Shown: positions 1 to 7,356 of the stretch, piece after piece
Layout of the letters: every line of letters starts with the position of its first letter
Numbering within the stretch: the stretch's first letter is position 1
Origin: Actinokineospora alba
GTDB lineage: Bacteria > Actinomycetota > Actinomycetes > Mycobacteriales > Pseudonocardiaceae
DNA length: 64,000 nucleotides
NCBI RefSeq assembly: GCF_004362515.1
Contig: NZ_SNXU01000001.1
Coordinates: forward strand, 930,001 to 994,000
Direction: 5' to 3'
The notes under the pieces: model-generated
What the model saw: the letters and a program-made list of their open reading frames with translations, nothing else
The model's database searches: none
What the model was told of the DNA's origin: nothing
Position numbers and translations under genes: made by a program

Positions 1-195
1 ATGCCTTCGGTGCCACTGTGGGCAGAGATGTCGCTAGACTTGGTCTCACAGCGAAAGCAAACTGATTGGATTTCGGTCAATCTGGGGAAAAAGCCGCGCA
101 TCCAGCGGGGAAACCTTCACTTCGAAGGCATTCTCACTGGTATGGGAAACCACGTCGATACCGTATGGCGCGCCTACTTCGAACTAGATCACTAG
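1..195 (+). CDS. Unrecognised ORF at left edge, possibly a gene 3' end
   Basis: An open frame runs from the first base to a TAG at 193-195. Because an ATG lies exactly at the edge, the frame may continue upstream, so this may be only the C-terminal 64 residues of a longer protein. I do not recognise the family. Third codon positions carry far more A and T than the rest of the window, which suggests acquired or decaying DNA. The tail VDTVWRAYFELD is echoed 28 bases after it ends by VDSVWRAFFEVD, so this looks like one of two related gene ends. No signal peptide or membrane segment is visible. Confidence that it is a functional gene is low. Confidence 0.3.
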   Translation: MPSVPLWAEMSLDLVSQRKQTDWISVNLGKKPRIQRGNLHFEGILTGMGNHVDTVWRAYFELDH

Positions 196-253
196 CGTTT
201 CGCGCATAACCGAGAGGGTCGACTCGGTGTGGCGCGCCTTCTTCGAGGTGGAC
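154..253 (+). repeat. Direct repeat of a coding tail (154-189 and 218-253)
   Basis: Two 36-base copies share 27 bases. Most differences are silent or conservative: VDTVWRAYFELD in copy one, VDSVWRAFFEVD in copy two. Each copy lies a few codons before a stop (TAG at 193, TGA at 269). This pattern fits two paralogous gene ends left side by side. Confidence 0.7.
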
Positions 254-271
254 ACGGCAGCGCGGCGGTGA
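188..271 (+). pseudogene. Remnant C-terminus of a paralogue of the edge ORF
   Basis: The frame ending at TGA 269-271 reads ITSVSRITERVDSVWRAFFEVDTAARR and is closed upstream by TAG at 185-187. It has no plausible start codon, so it can only be a truncated gene end. Its centre matches the tail of the preceding ORF. The family is unknown. It lies just upstream of the HhH-GPD gene and may overlap that gene's promoter. Confidence 0.45.
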
Positions 272-285
272 GTATCGATGTCACC

Positions 286-873
286 ATGACGTCCATGAGT
301 CGCACGCTGTGCATCGCGCAGAACGCGGAGGCGGACGCCCTCCTGGCGGAGAACCCCTTGGCCCTGTTGATCGGGATGCTGCTGGATCAGCAGATCCCGA
401 TGGAGGTCGCGTTCAACGGGCCGAAGAAGCTCTACACCCGCCTCGGCGACAAGCTCGACGTCCACCTGATCGCCGACTACGACCCGGACGAGTTCGCCAC
501 CCTGTCGACCACGCCGCCCGCCATCCACCGCTACGGCGGCAGCATGGGCAAGCGGGTGCAGGCGCTGTGCCAGTACATCGTGGAGCACTACGACGGCGAC
601 ACCGAGGCGATCTGGACCAAGGACAAGCCCACTGGCGCCGAGGTGCTCAAGCGGCTCAAGGCCCTCCCGGGGTTCGGCGAGCAGAAGGCCAAGATCTTCC
701 TCGCCCTGCTGGGCAAGCAGTACGGCGTGACCCCCTACGGCTGGCGCAAGGCCGCTGGCGACTACGGCGGCGCCAACACCCGCATGTCCGTCGCCGACGT
801 CACCGGCGCCGACTCCCTCGCCGCGGTCCGCGCCTACAAGAAAGCCAAGAAGGCCGCGGCCAAGAGCGGTTGA
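286..873 (+). CDS. HhH-GPD family base-excision repair protein
   Basis: The 195-residue protein resembles the actinobacterial HhH-GPD family of small putative DNA glycosylases (TIGR03252 type). The N-terminus carries the family hallmark PLALLIGMLLDQQIPMEVAF (about residues 24-43). A helix-hairpin-helix, LKALPGFGEQKAKIFLALLGK split around the GFGEQ turn, lies near residues 124-144. The C-terminus is Lys/Ala rich (KKAKKAAAKSG), as expected for a DNA binder. I chose ATG 286 because homologues begin shortly before the A-D-A-L-L segment; ATG 295 is equally possible. A longer frame from 229 would run through the upstream gene remnant and is unlikely. The exact lesion specificity cannot be read from sequence. 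Confidence 0.85.
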   Translation: MTSMSRTLCIAQNAEADALLAENPLALLIGMLLDQQIPMEVAFNGPKKLYTRLGDKLDVHLIADYDPDEFATLSTTPPAIHRYGGSMGKRVQALCQYIVEHYDGDTEAIWTKDKPTGAEVLKRLKALPGFGEQKAKIFLALLGKQYGVTPYGWRKAAGDYGGANTRMSVADVTGADSLAAVRAYKKAKKAAAKSG

Positions 874-918
874 GGCCTTGGCTACCTGCGCTTACCCTGG
901 GGACGCGGAGGTGGCCCC

Positions 919-1107
919 ATGCGAGCAGCGGTAGGTGACCGGCTACACGTCCACGGTCGCAACGTCGGCAACGCCGACCATCTGGGCGAGATCCTCGAAG
1001 TGCGCGGCGCCGACGGCGCGCCGCCCTACCTGGTCAAATTCAACGACGGCCACGAGAGCCTGGTCTTCCCCGGGCCCGATTGTGTGGTCGAGCACGAGCC
1101 CCAATAG
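919..1107 (+). CDS. DUF1918 domain protein
   Basis: The 62-residue protein is a whole DUF1918 domain: an SH3-like small barrel starting MRAAVGDRLHVHG, then GEILEVRGADGAPPYLVKF and DGHESLVFPGPDCVVEH. Members are widespread in actinobacteria and have no assigned function. A good ribosome site (GCGGAGG, 8-9 bases before the ATG) supports the start. It follows the HhH-GPD gene by 45 bases in the same direction, so the two could be cotranscribed. Confidence 0.9.
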   Translation: MRAAVGDRLHVHGRNVGNADHLGEILEVRGADGAPPYLVKFNDGHESLVFPGPDCVVEHEPQ

Positions 1108-1152
1108 CTCCACTCGCTAACCTGTGTCCTCTTCCACTCTCAAGGGGGCACT

Positions 1153-1533
1153 ATGCGAACTCGGCTGGCGATCATTCTGGTCACGGCGGCGATGACGTGC
1201 GGGCTGACCGCGTGTGACGCCGTGCGTGAAGCCACGAGCGCGGCCGACTCCGCCACCGACAAGGCGAGCATCTGCCTGGATGCCGCCAAGCTGGCGGGCT
1301 TCAACCCGGACCTCTCGAACCCCGAGCAGGCCGTCAAGGACGCGGAGAAGACCGCCGCCGACTTGCAGGCCCTGGCCGAGAAGACCGGTGACACCACCCT
1401 CAAGGGCGCGTTGACCGACATGTCCGCCAAGATCGGCGAGCTCACCCCGAACAGCATCGACCCCGCGAGCGTGACGGCGTGGGCCAAGGAAAAGGTGAGC
1501 GCCGCAAACGCGCTCACGCAGGCCTGCCTGTAG
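1153..1533 (+). CDS. Small secreted lipoprotein of unknown function
   Basis: The 126-residue product begins with a lipoprotein signal: MRTRLAIILVTAAMTCGLTAC, with lipobox LTAC giving Cys21 as the likely acylated residue. The mature part is predicted helical and rich in Ala, Lys, Asp and Glu, with repeated spacing of charged residues (EQAVKDAEKTAADLQALAEK) suggesting a coiled coil. Two further cysteines (in ICLDAAK and at the C-terminal QACL) could form a disulphide outside the membrane. The start has an AAGGGGG ribosome site. I do not recognise the family. A strong terminator follows. Confidence 0.75.
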   Translation: MRTRLAIILVTAAMTCGLTACDAVREATSAADSATDKASICLDAAKLAGFNPDLSNPEQAVKDAEKTAADLQALAEKTGDTTLKGALTDMSAKIGELTPNSIDPASVTAWAKEKVSAANALTQACL

Positions 1534-1541
1534 CGACGAGA

Positions 1542-1575
1542 ACGGCCGCCTGCCCTGGTCGGGGCAGGCGGCCGT
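1542..1575. terminator. Bidirectional terminator
   Basis: A perfect 14-bp stem (ACGGCCGCCTGCCC at 1542-1555 with its complement at 1562-1575) with a 6-base loop lies between the converging lipoprotein and SsgA-family genes. Confidence 0.85.
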
Positions 1576-1597
1576 CGCACGCCGCGGGAACGGTGAA

Positions 1598-2002
1598 TTA
1601 CACGTTGGTGATTTCCTCGATCAGGGCGTCGACGTCGAAGAAGTCGCTCTCCTTGCCGATCGGCACCAGCTTGGCGGTGGCCGTGAGGAACCGCTCGACG
1701 GCCTCGTATTCCATCTCCAGCAGGGCGTGGCCCTCCGGGGACTCGATCTCCAGGATGATCGACGCGCGGCCCTCGGTGTGCTCCGGGCTGAGCCGGACGT
1801 CACCCTCGCCGGTGGGGCCGATCAGGCCCGCGACCAGCAGGTCCCGGGCGAAAATCCACTCCACCCAGCGGTCGCGGTCGGTCTGGAACGCCGCGGTGAC
1901 CGTGAATGGCTCACTCGCTCGATACGTCCACCGGGAGCGCACCGGGGTGCTGCCGCCGTAGAGCGAGATGAGCTGCTCAGTGTGCTCTGCGTTCTTGTTC
2001 AT
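1598..2002 (-). CDS. SsgA-family sporulation/cell-division regulator
   Basis: The 134-residue protein belongs to the SsgA-like proteins, found in morphologically complex actinobacteria, where SsgA and SsgB position FtsZ during sporulation-specific division. Family features include the Tyr/Trp-rich segment SRWTYRASEPFTVTAAFQTD, the segment VEWIFARDLLVAGL, and the acidic end LIEEITNV. The length fits SsgB-type members. I chose ATG 2002 (MNKNAEHTEQ) because GGGAGG sits 6-7 bases upstream; an upstream extension in the same frame is Arg/Pro rich and unlike coding sequence. Which SsgA-like subgroup it belongs to needs a tree. Confidence 0.9.
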   Translation of the reverse strand: MNKNAEHTEQLISLYGGSTPVRSRWTYRASEPFTVTAAFQTDRDRWVEWIFARDLLVAGLIGPTGEGDVRLSPEHTEGRASIILEIESPEGHALLEMEYEAVERFLTATAKLVPIGKESDFFDVDALIEEITNV

Positions 2003-2154
2003 CTCGTCGCCTCCCTGATCCCGGTTTGCGCTTCTGGTATTCGCGAACCCGTCAGGTGGGAAACGCCGCCTGTGGCGGTTTGTGATGCCAGTGCCTTCAT
2101 GTTCACGCGATTGGGGGACTCTGGCCGGAAAATGCGGCTTCGGAGTTAACAAAA

Positions 2155-2182
2155 ACGGGGCCCCACCGATGTGGGGCCCCGT
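2155..2182 (-). terminator. mdh terminator
   Basis: A perfect 12-bp stem (ACGGGGCCCCAC, loop CGAT) lies 16 bases past the mdh stop. On the minus strand it is followed by TTTTTG, so it is a typical intrinsic terminator. Confidence 0.9.
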
Positions 2183-2197
2183 CGTTGAATCCTCAGG

Positions 2198-3181
2198 TCA
2201 GATCAGGCCGAGGCCCTTGACCGCGTCGCGCTCCTCCGCCAGTTCGGCGACGGAGGCGTCGATGCGGGCGCGGGAGAACTCGTTGATCTCCAGGCCCTGC
2301 ACGATCTCGTACTTGCCGTCCTTGCAGACCACGGGGAACGACGAGATGAGGCCCTCGGGGACGCCGTAGGAGCCGTCCGACGGGATGGCCATCGACGTCC
2401 AGTCGCCCTCGGGGGTGCCGTTGACCCAGTCGTGGATGTGGTTGAGGGCGGCGTTGGCGGCCGACGCGGCCGAGGACGCGCCCCGGGCCTCGATGATCGC
2501 CGCGCCGCGCTTGGCCACGGTCGGGATGAAGGTGTCGGCCAGCCAGGCCTCGTCGTTCACGGCCTCGGCGGCGTTGCGGCCACCGACCTCGGCGTTGAAC
2601 AGGTCGGGGTACTGGGTGGCGGAGTGGTTGCCCCAGATCGTGAGCTTCTTGATCTCGGTGACCGGCACGCTCAGCTTCGCCGCGAGCTGCGAGATCGCGC
2701 GGTTGTGGTCGAGGCGGGTCATCGCGGTGAAGCGCTCACGCGGGACGTCCGGGGCGTGCGCCTGGGCGATGAGGGCGTTGGTGTTGGCCGGGTTGCCGAC
2801 CACCAGCACGCGCACGTCGTCGGCGGCACCGGCGTTGATGGCCTCACCCTGGGGCTTGAAGATGCCGCCGTTGGCCTCGAGCAGGTCGCCGCGCTCCATG
2901 CCCTTGGCGCGCGGGCGCGCGCCGACGAGCAGGGCGACGTTCACGCCGTCGAACGCCTTCTTGGCGTCGTCGGTGATCTCGATGCCGCTGAGCAGCGGGA
3001 ACGCGCAGTCGTCGAGTTCCATCGCGGTGCCCTCGGCGGCCTTGACGGCCTGCGGGATCTCCAGCAGCCGCAGGTTGACCTGCGTGTCCGGGCCCAGCAG
3101 GTGGCCGGAGGCGATGCGGAAAAGCAGGGCGTAGCCGATCTGGCCTGCTGCACCGGTGACGGTGACGTTGACGGGTGCCAC
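2198..3181 (-). CDS. mdh: Malate dehydrogenase
   Basis: This is an NAD-dependent malate dehydrogenase that interconverts malate and oxaloacetate in the TCA cycle. The 327-residue length fits the actinobacterial enzyme. The N-terminal Rossmann motif is TGAAGQIG (residues 9-16). Downstream are the substrate-binding VGARPRAKGMERGDLLEANG, NPANTNALIA, the LDHNRA segment and the catalytic-His segment IWGNHSATQYPD. I chose GTG 3181, preceded by GGGAGGG, because homologues start at this point; about 100 upstream residues in frame show no homology. The gene is transcribed away from the HTH gene at 3351 and ends at a strong terminator. Confidence 0.97.
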   Translation of the reverse strand: MAPVNVTVTGAAGQIGYALLFRIASGHLLGPDTQVNLRLLEIPQAVKAAEGTAMELDDCAFPLLSGIEITDDAKKAFDGVNVALLVGARPRAKGMERGDLLEANGGIFKPQGEAINAGAADDVRVLVVGNPANTNALIAQAHAPDVPRERFTAMTRLDHNRAISQLAAKLSVPVTEIKKLTIWGNHSATQYPDLFNAEVGGRNAAEAVNDEAWLADTFIPTVAKRGAAIIEARGASSAASAANAALNHIHDWVNGTPEGDWTSMAIPSDGSYGVPEGLISSFPVVCKDGKYEIVQGLEINEFSRARIDASVAELAEERDAVKGLGLI

Positions 3182-3350
3182 TTGGCGGATCCCTCCCGAG
3201 ACAAGGCGAATGAACCGGAGGCTACCAAGCCGTTGCCGGTGATCGCCGCGCGCGGTGAGCAGGGTCTCGGTGTTCCCCATCGGGTGGTTTCCGCCGACAG
3301 GCGACCTGACTTCGTGGATCACCCGGCGGTGAGGTCGATCATGACGAACC

Positions 3351-4127
3351 ATGGTTATCGAACTGCTCGGCGAGGAATTGCGCGGGCATCGGGAGGAAGC
3401 CGGACTGAGCCTGTCGGAGGTCACCGCGCGGACGGGCATCAGCACCTCCAAGCTCAGCCGGATGGAGAACGGGCGCAAAGCCCAGAAGGCCGACGACGTC
3501 GCGGCCCTGCTGAAGGTCTACGGGGTGCAGGGGTGCCGCCGCGACGACCTGCTGTCGCTCGCACGGGGAGCCGAGGGGTCGCAGGTCGCGTCGCTGCGGG
3601 TGCTGGAGTCGAAGGCGACGATGATCGTCGACTACGAGCAGGCGATCGTGCCCGCGCTGCTGCAGACCGTCCCGTACGCGCAGGCCGCGCTCCGCGAGGT
3701 CAACATGGTCGACGAGGCGGTGTTGGAGGAGCAGTACACGAACCGGTTGCGGCGTCAGGCGATCCTGCGGCGCCCGCATCCGCCCCGGTTCTTCGCGATC
3801 ATCGCCGAAACCGCCTTGCACACCGCGGTGGGCGGTCAGGACGTCATGCGCGAGCAGATCCGCTACCTCAGCGAGGCCGCGGGCAGGCCGAACGTGACGA
3901 TCCGGATCGTCCCCGACCTGACCCACGGGCACCCGGGTCTGGGCGGGCCGTTCCAGCGCATGCAGTTCCGTTCGCGCGGGGCGGTCGTGGTGTTGGAGAA
4001 CCGCACGTCGAGCGTGGTGATCGAGGACACCGCGCAGGTGCGGGTCTATGACCGGATCGTTGTCGAGCTGCTCAGTGTCGCGCTGACGCGGGACGAGTCG
4101 ATGACGCTGCTGGAGAAGCTGTCCTGA
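3351..4127 (+). CDS. HTH transcriptional regulator, Scr1-like (DUF5753)
   Basis: The 258-residue protein has an N-terminal XRE helix-turn-helix (LREEAGLSLSEVTARTGIS-type segment near residues 10-60, with TSKLSRMENGRK as recognition region). A C-terminal DUF5753 domain follows, renamed Scr1-like antitoxin. The family is greatly expanded in filamentous actinobacteria, where members usually sit beside a small DUF397 protein and are viewed as regulators or antitoxin-like. No DUF397 partner is visible here, so this copy looks orphaned. ATG 3351 has no ribosome site, so translation may be leaderless. It diverges from mdh across 169 bp. Confidence 0.88.
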   Translation: MVIELLGEELRGHREEAGLSLSEVTARTGISTSKLSRMENGRKAQKADDVAALLKVYGVQGCRRDDLLSLARGAEGSQVASLRVLESKATMIVDYEQAIVPALLQTVPYAQAALREVNMVDEAVLEEQYTNRLRRQAILRRPHPPRFFAIIAETALHTAVGGQDVMREQIRYLSEAAGRPNVTIRIVPDLTHGHPGLGGPFQRMQFRSRGAVVVLENRTSSVVIEDTAQVRVYDRIVVELLSVALTRDESMTLLEKLS

Positions 4128-4128
4128 C

Positions 4129-4431
4129 TCAACGCGAGAGCGGGCCGCCCTCGATGGTCATGGCGATGGCGATGACCATCACCCCGAAGAAGCCGTAGCT
4201 CAGGACGTCGACGGCGCGCCCGCGAATCGCGATCAGGCCCGCCTGCTCGTCGCGCAGCAGGACCCGCAGGCCCGCCGCGAGGAGCAGGGCGAGGCCGATC
4301 CACACCGTTCCCTCGCGCCAGTAGTACTGCGCGATGCGCACGAGGCCGAGCACGACCACGGCCATGACCAGCCCGAACGGCAGGTGGACGAGGGCCGGGT
4401 GCTTACCGGTGCGCTGCGGGCCCCCGGTCAC
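4129..4431 (-). CDS. DUF3017 membrane protein
   Basis: The 100-residue protein has three predicted membrane helices: HLPFGLVMAVVVLGLVRIA (about 16-34), WIGLALLLAAGLRVLL (about 44-59) and VLSYGFFGVMVIAIAMTI (about 76-93). It matches the DUF3017 family, which regularly follows folD in actinobacteria and has no known activity. Its GTG start overlaps the folD stop in a GTGA, so translation is probably coupled to folD. Its stop lies one base from the stop of the convergent HTH gene. Confidence 0.9.
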   Translation of the reverse strand: MTGGPQRTGKHPALVHLPFGLVMAVVVLGLVRIAQYYWREGTVWIGLALLLAAGLRVLLRDEQAGLIAIRGRAVDVLSYGFFGVMVIAIAMTIEGGPLSR

Positions 4432-5282
4432 GCCGAGAGGTTCCGCTCGGCCGCTTCGACGGTGTTGCGCATGAGCATGGCGATGGTCATCGGGCCGACG
4501 CCGCCGGGCATCGGGGCCAGGAAGCCCGCCACCTCGCGCACGTCGGGGTGGACGTCGCCGACCAGGCCCTGGTCGGTGCGGGTGACGCCGACGTCGAGCA
4601 CGGCCGCGCCGGGCTTGATCATGTCCGCGGTGATGAGGCCCGCGTTGCCCGCGGCGGCGACGACGATGTCGGCGCGGCGGACCTCGGTGGCGAGGTCCTT
4701 GGTGCCGGTGTGGCAGAGGGTGACCGTGGCGTTCTCGCTGCGCCGGGTCAGCAGCAGCCCGAGCGGGCGGCCGACCGTGACACCGCGGCCGACGACGGTC
4801 ACGCGCGCGCCCGCGAGCGGGACGTCGTAGCGGCGGAGCAGCTCGACGATGCCGACGGGGGTGCACGGCAGCGGGCCCGCGTCGCCGAGGACGAGCTTGC
4901 CGAGGTTGGTCGGGTGCAGGCCGTCGGAGTCCTTCGCCGGGTCGACCCGCTGCAGTGCGGCGCCCGCGTCGAGGTGGCCGGGCAGCGGCAGCTGGATCAG
5001 GTAGCCGGTGCAGTCCGGGTTCTCGTTCAGCTCGTCGATGACGGCTTCGAGCTCGGCCTGCGTCGTGTGCGCCGGAAGGTCGCGGCGGATGGAGTTCAGG
5101 CCGATCTTCTTGCAGGTCCGGTGCTTGCTGCGGACGTAGGACTGCGAGCCGGCGTCGTCGCCGACCAGCACGGTGCCCAGGCCAGGGACCACCCCTCGCT
5201 CGGCGAGCGCGTCGACCCGCCCGCGCAGTTCGGCGAGGATGGCGTCTCGGGTGGCATTGCCGTCAAGGATCGTCGCGGTCAC
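4428..5282 (-). CDS. folD: Methylenetetrahydrofolate dehydrogenase/cyclohydrolase FolD
   Basis: This bifunctional cytosolic enzyme interconverts 5,10-methylene-THF and 10-formyl-THF, the one-carbon donor used by PurN and PurH, whose genes are in this window. The family's substrate motif YVRSKHRTCKKIG (with the Tyr and Lys of the active site) is near residues 50-65. The nucleotide-binding loop VVGRGVTVGRPLGLLL and the C-terminal PGGVGPMTIAMLMRNT signature are also present. The 284-residue length is normal. I chose GTG 5282 over ATG 5291 because GAGAGG lies 9 bases before the GTG but directly abuts the ATG. Confidence 0.96.
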   Translation of the reverse strand: MTATILDGNATRDAILAELRGRVDALAERGVVPGLGTVLVGDDAGSQSYVRSKHRTCKKIGLNSIRRDLPAHTTQAELEAVIDELNENPDCTGYLIQLPLPGHLDAGAALQRVDPAKDSDGLHPTNLGKLVLGDAGPLPCTPVGIVELLRRYDVPLAGARVTVVGRGVTVGRPLGLLLTRRSENATVTLCHTGTKDLATEVRRADIVVAAAGNAGLITADMIKPGAAVLDVGVTRTDQGLVGDVHPDVREVAGFLAPMPGGVGPMTIAMLMRNTVEAAERNLSA

Positions 5283-5295
5283 GTACCCCATCCTC

Positions 5296-6216
5296 TCACT
5301 CGCGGCGCGGAACGGCGGCGATACCCACCGCGGCGAGAGTCAGCGCGACGCCGATCACGGTCGTCGGCTCGACCCCCTCGCCGGGTGGCGGCGCGACCAC
5401 GTCGAGCAGCAGGGCACCGACGAGTTGGCCCGCGACCGCGCACAGGCCGACCATCAGGACACCGACCAGGCGCACGGCGAACACGGCCGTCGACAGGGCC
5501 ACGACGCCGAGCGCGCCGCCGACGTAGAGCCACCATTGGGTCGGCGGCGAGTTGGGCAGGCCGCGGATCGATACATCCACAGTGGACGCGATGACCAGCG
5601 CGACGAGTCCGACGGCGAAGTTGAGCATCGAGGCGAACGCCACACTCCCCGACGCCGCGCGCACCTGGCCGTTGACCGCCTGCTGCCAGCCGAGACCGAC
5701 GCCGGCGAGGGCCGGGACGAGCGCGAGCCAGAGGTGGCCGGGGCGGTTGAACTCGTCGGACACGGCGATGCCGACCGCGACCACCGCCAGCGCGGCGCCG
5801 ATCCCGCGGGTCACGGTGATCGGCTGCGCGGCGCCGGGAGCGATGCCCGCTCGGTCGACGAGCAGGCTGCTGACGACCTGGCCCGCGACCACGGCGACGG
5901 TGAAGACCGCGACGCCGAGCAGGGTCACCGTCAGGCCTTGCGACGTCACATACCAAGCGCCCGCCGCGCCGCCCAGACATTGCCAAGGGCGGAGCTGCCC
6001 TGTGGAGATTGCTTCGCGAAACCGGCCGATGCCCGCGCGCGCGGTCGGCATCGAGACAACGGCGATAAGCAGGATCACCAGGCCGATGGCGAAGGAGATC
6101 AGCGCGGCGATCAGGCCGTCGCCGAGGTGGCTGCCCAGCTGGCCGTTGATCCGGGACTGGGCCGCGAGCACGACACCGCCGAGGGTGGCGACGACGGCAC
6201 CCAGTGGACGTGACAT
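5296..6216 (-). CDS. DMT-superfamily transporter, YdcZ (DUF606) type
   Basis: The 306-residue polytopic membrane protein has about ten hydrophobic helices in two similar halves. Each half opens with a family-type segment: GGVVLAAQSRINGQLGSHLG near residue 13 and GVGLGWQQAVNGQVRAASGS near residue 172. This internal duplication is typical of the YdcZ/DUF606 transporters, a branch of the drug/metabolite superfamily with mostly unknown substrates. It begins 4 bases after the stop of the regulator at 6221-7207, so they form one transcription unit. The regulator is the best clue that transport is induced by a specific signal. Confidence 0.88.
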   Translation of the reverse strand: MSRPLGAVVATLGGVVLAAQSRINGQLGSHLGDGLIAALISFAIGLVILLIAVVSMPTARAGIGRFREAISTGQLRPWQCLGGAAGAWYVTSQGLTVTLLGVAVFTVAVVAGQVVSSLLVDRAGIAPGAAQPITVTRGIGAALAVVAVGIAVSDEFNRPGHLWLALVPALAGVGLGWQQAVNGQVRAASGSVAFASMLNFAVGLVALVIASTVDVSIRGLPNSPPTQWWLYVGGALGVVALSTAVFAVRLVGVLMVGLCAVAGQLVGALLLDVVAPPPGEGVEPTTVIGVALTLAAVGIAAVPRRE

Positions 6217-6220
6217 CCGA

Positions 6221-7207
6221 TCAGATCCAGCGGTGCCGGACGGCGTGGACGGCGAGTTGGAACCGGGTGGTCGCCCCGGCGTGGTCCATCAGCCGCTGCA
6301 GGTGTCGGAACACGGTGCGTCGGCTGACGCCGAGTTGGCGGGCGATCGAGTCGTCGTTCGCGCCCGCGGCGAGCAGCCCGAGGAGCCGCTGCTCGATCGG
6401 TTGCACGGCGGAGGACGCGCGCGCGGCGCCGTGCAACGGGACCGCGAGCCGCCAAGAGGCCTCGAACAGGCCGACCAGCGCGGAGAGCAGGCTGCTCGGG
6501 CGGACCACCAGCAGCGACCGGTTCACGTCGGCCTCGGCGACCGGGAGCGAGACGGTCGCGAACTGCTGGTCGATGATCGTCAGCTTCACCGGGACCTCGG
6601 GCAGCACCCGCGCCTGCTCCCCCGCGGCCACGCACGGCTGGATGTTCTGCGCGTAGCGGCCCGGGTCCTCGACGGCGGCCCGCGCGTAGACGACCTTGTA
6701 GGTCACCTCACCGCGGTTGAGCTGCTCGAGCTCGGCGTTGTTGATGTGGCCCTCGGTGAAATACGGCGGCGAGTCCAGCCGCCGGATCTCCTTGCGCGCG
6801 CTGAGCTCCATCTGCTGGATGCGCTGGGCGATCGCGGTGCCGGTGACGACCTCGATCAGGTCGTCGGTGCGCTGCGGGGAGATCGCGCGGCGGAAGGTGT
6901 CGTAGGCGTTGAGCGTGGCCACCCGGGCCTGCTCGAGTTCGGACTCACGGCGCCTGCTGAGGATCTGCAGACCCGACGCGGGCGGCACAGGGGTTATGGT
7001 CCGGCCGTCCGGGCCACCGGCTCCGACGAGACCGGCGTCGATGAGGGTGCGCAGACTGTGCTGGACGACTTCGAGCGGCTCCGCCGCGCCGACGGCGATC
7101 TCCTCGGCCGTCGAGGGGCCGGTGCGCAGCAGATAGAGGTAGCTGCGAATCTCGTCTTCGGGCAGGCCGAGTCGAGAAAGGTGCGGCGCGAGATCGCCCT
7201 CGGACAT
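6221..7207 (-). CDS. TrmB-like regulator with C-terminal LuxR HTH
   Basis: The 328-residue cytosolic protein has two DNA-binding modules. The N-terminus (LSRLGLPEDEIRSYLYLLRTGPSTAEEIA, about residues 8-36) is a TrmB-type winged helix. The C-terminus (GLLAAGANDDSIARQLGVSRRTVFRHLQRL, about 275-304) is a LuxR-type helix-turn-helix. The middle resembles the PLD-like effector region of TrmB proteins. I chose ATG 7207 because the winged helix begins soon after; a start 12 codons earlier lacks support. It directly precedes the YdcZ transporter and diverges from the TNT gene over 150 bp, so it may control either or both. Confidence 0.85.
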   Translation of the reverse strand: MSEGDLAPHLSRLGLPEDEIRSYLYLLRTGPSTAEEIAVGAAEPLEVVQHSLRTLIDAGLVGAGGPDGRTITPVPPASGLQILSRRRESELEQARVATLNAYDTFRRAISPQRTDDLIEVVTGTAIAQRIQQMELSARKEIRRLDSPPYFTEGHINNAELEQLNRGEVTYKVVYARAAVEDPGRYAQNIQPCVAAGEQARVLPEVPVKLTIIDQQFATVSLPVAEADVNRSLLVVRPSSLLSALVGLFEASWRLAVPLHGAARASSAVQPIEQRLLGLLAAGANDDSIARQLGVSRRTVFRHLQRLMDHAGATTRFQLAVHAVRHRWI

Positions 7208-7356
7208 GCCGGGAAGGTTGGCACAACTGTGACGGTGACACAAACAGGTTGCCGGGCTACCGGACAGGATGGTAACCGTCCGTCATCGTCGCAGGCAGAG
7301 GCTCGACGCACGATCCACCGTATGCCAAGGGCCTGTCGACAGGAGAAGATGTCCAC

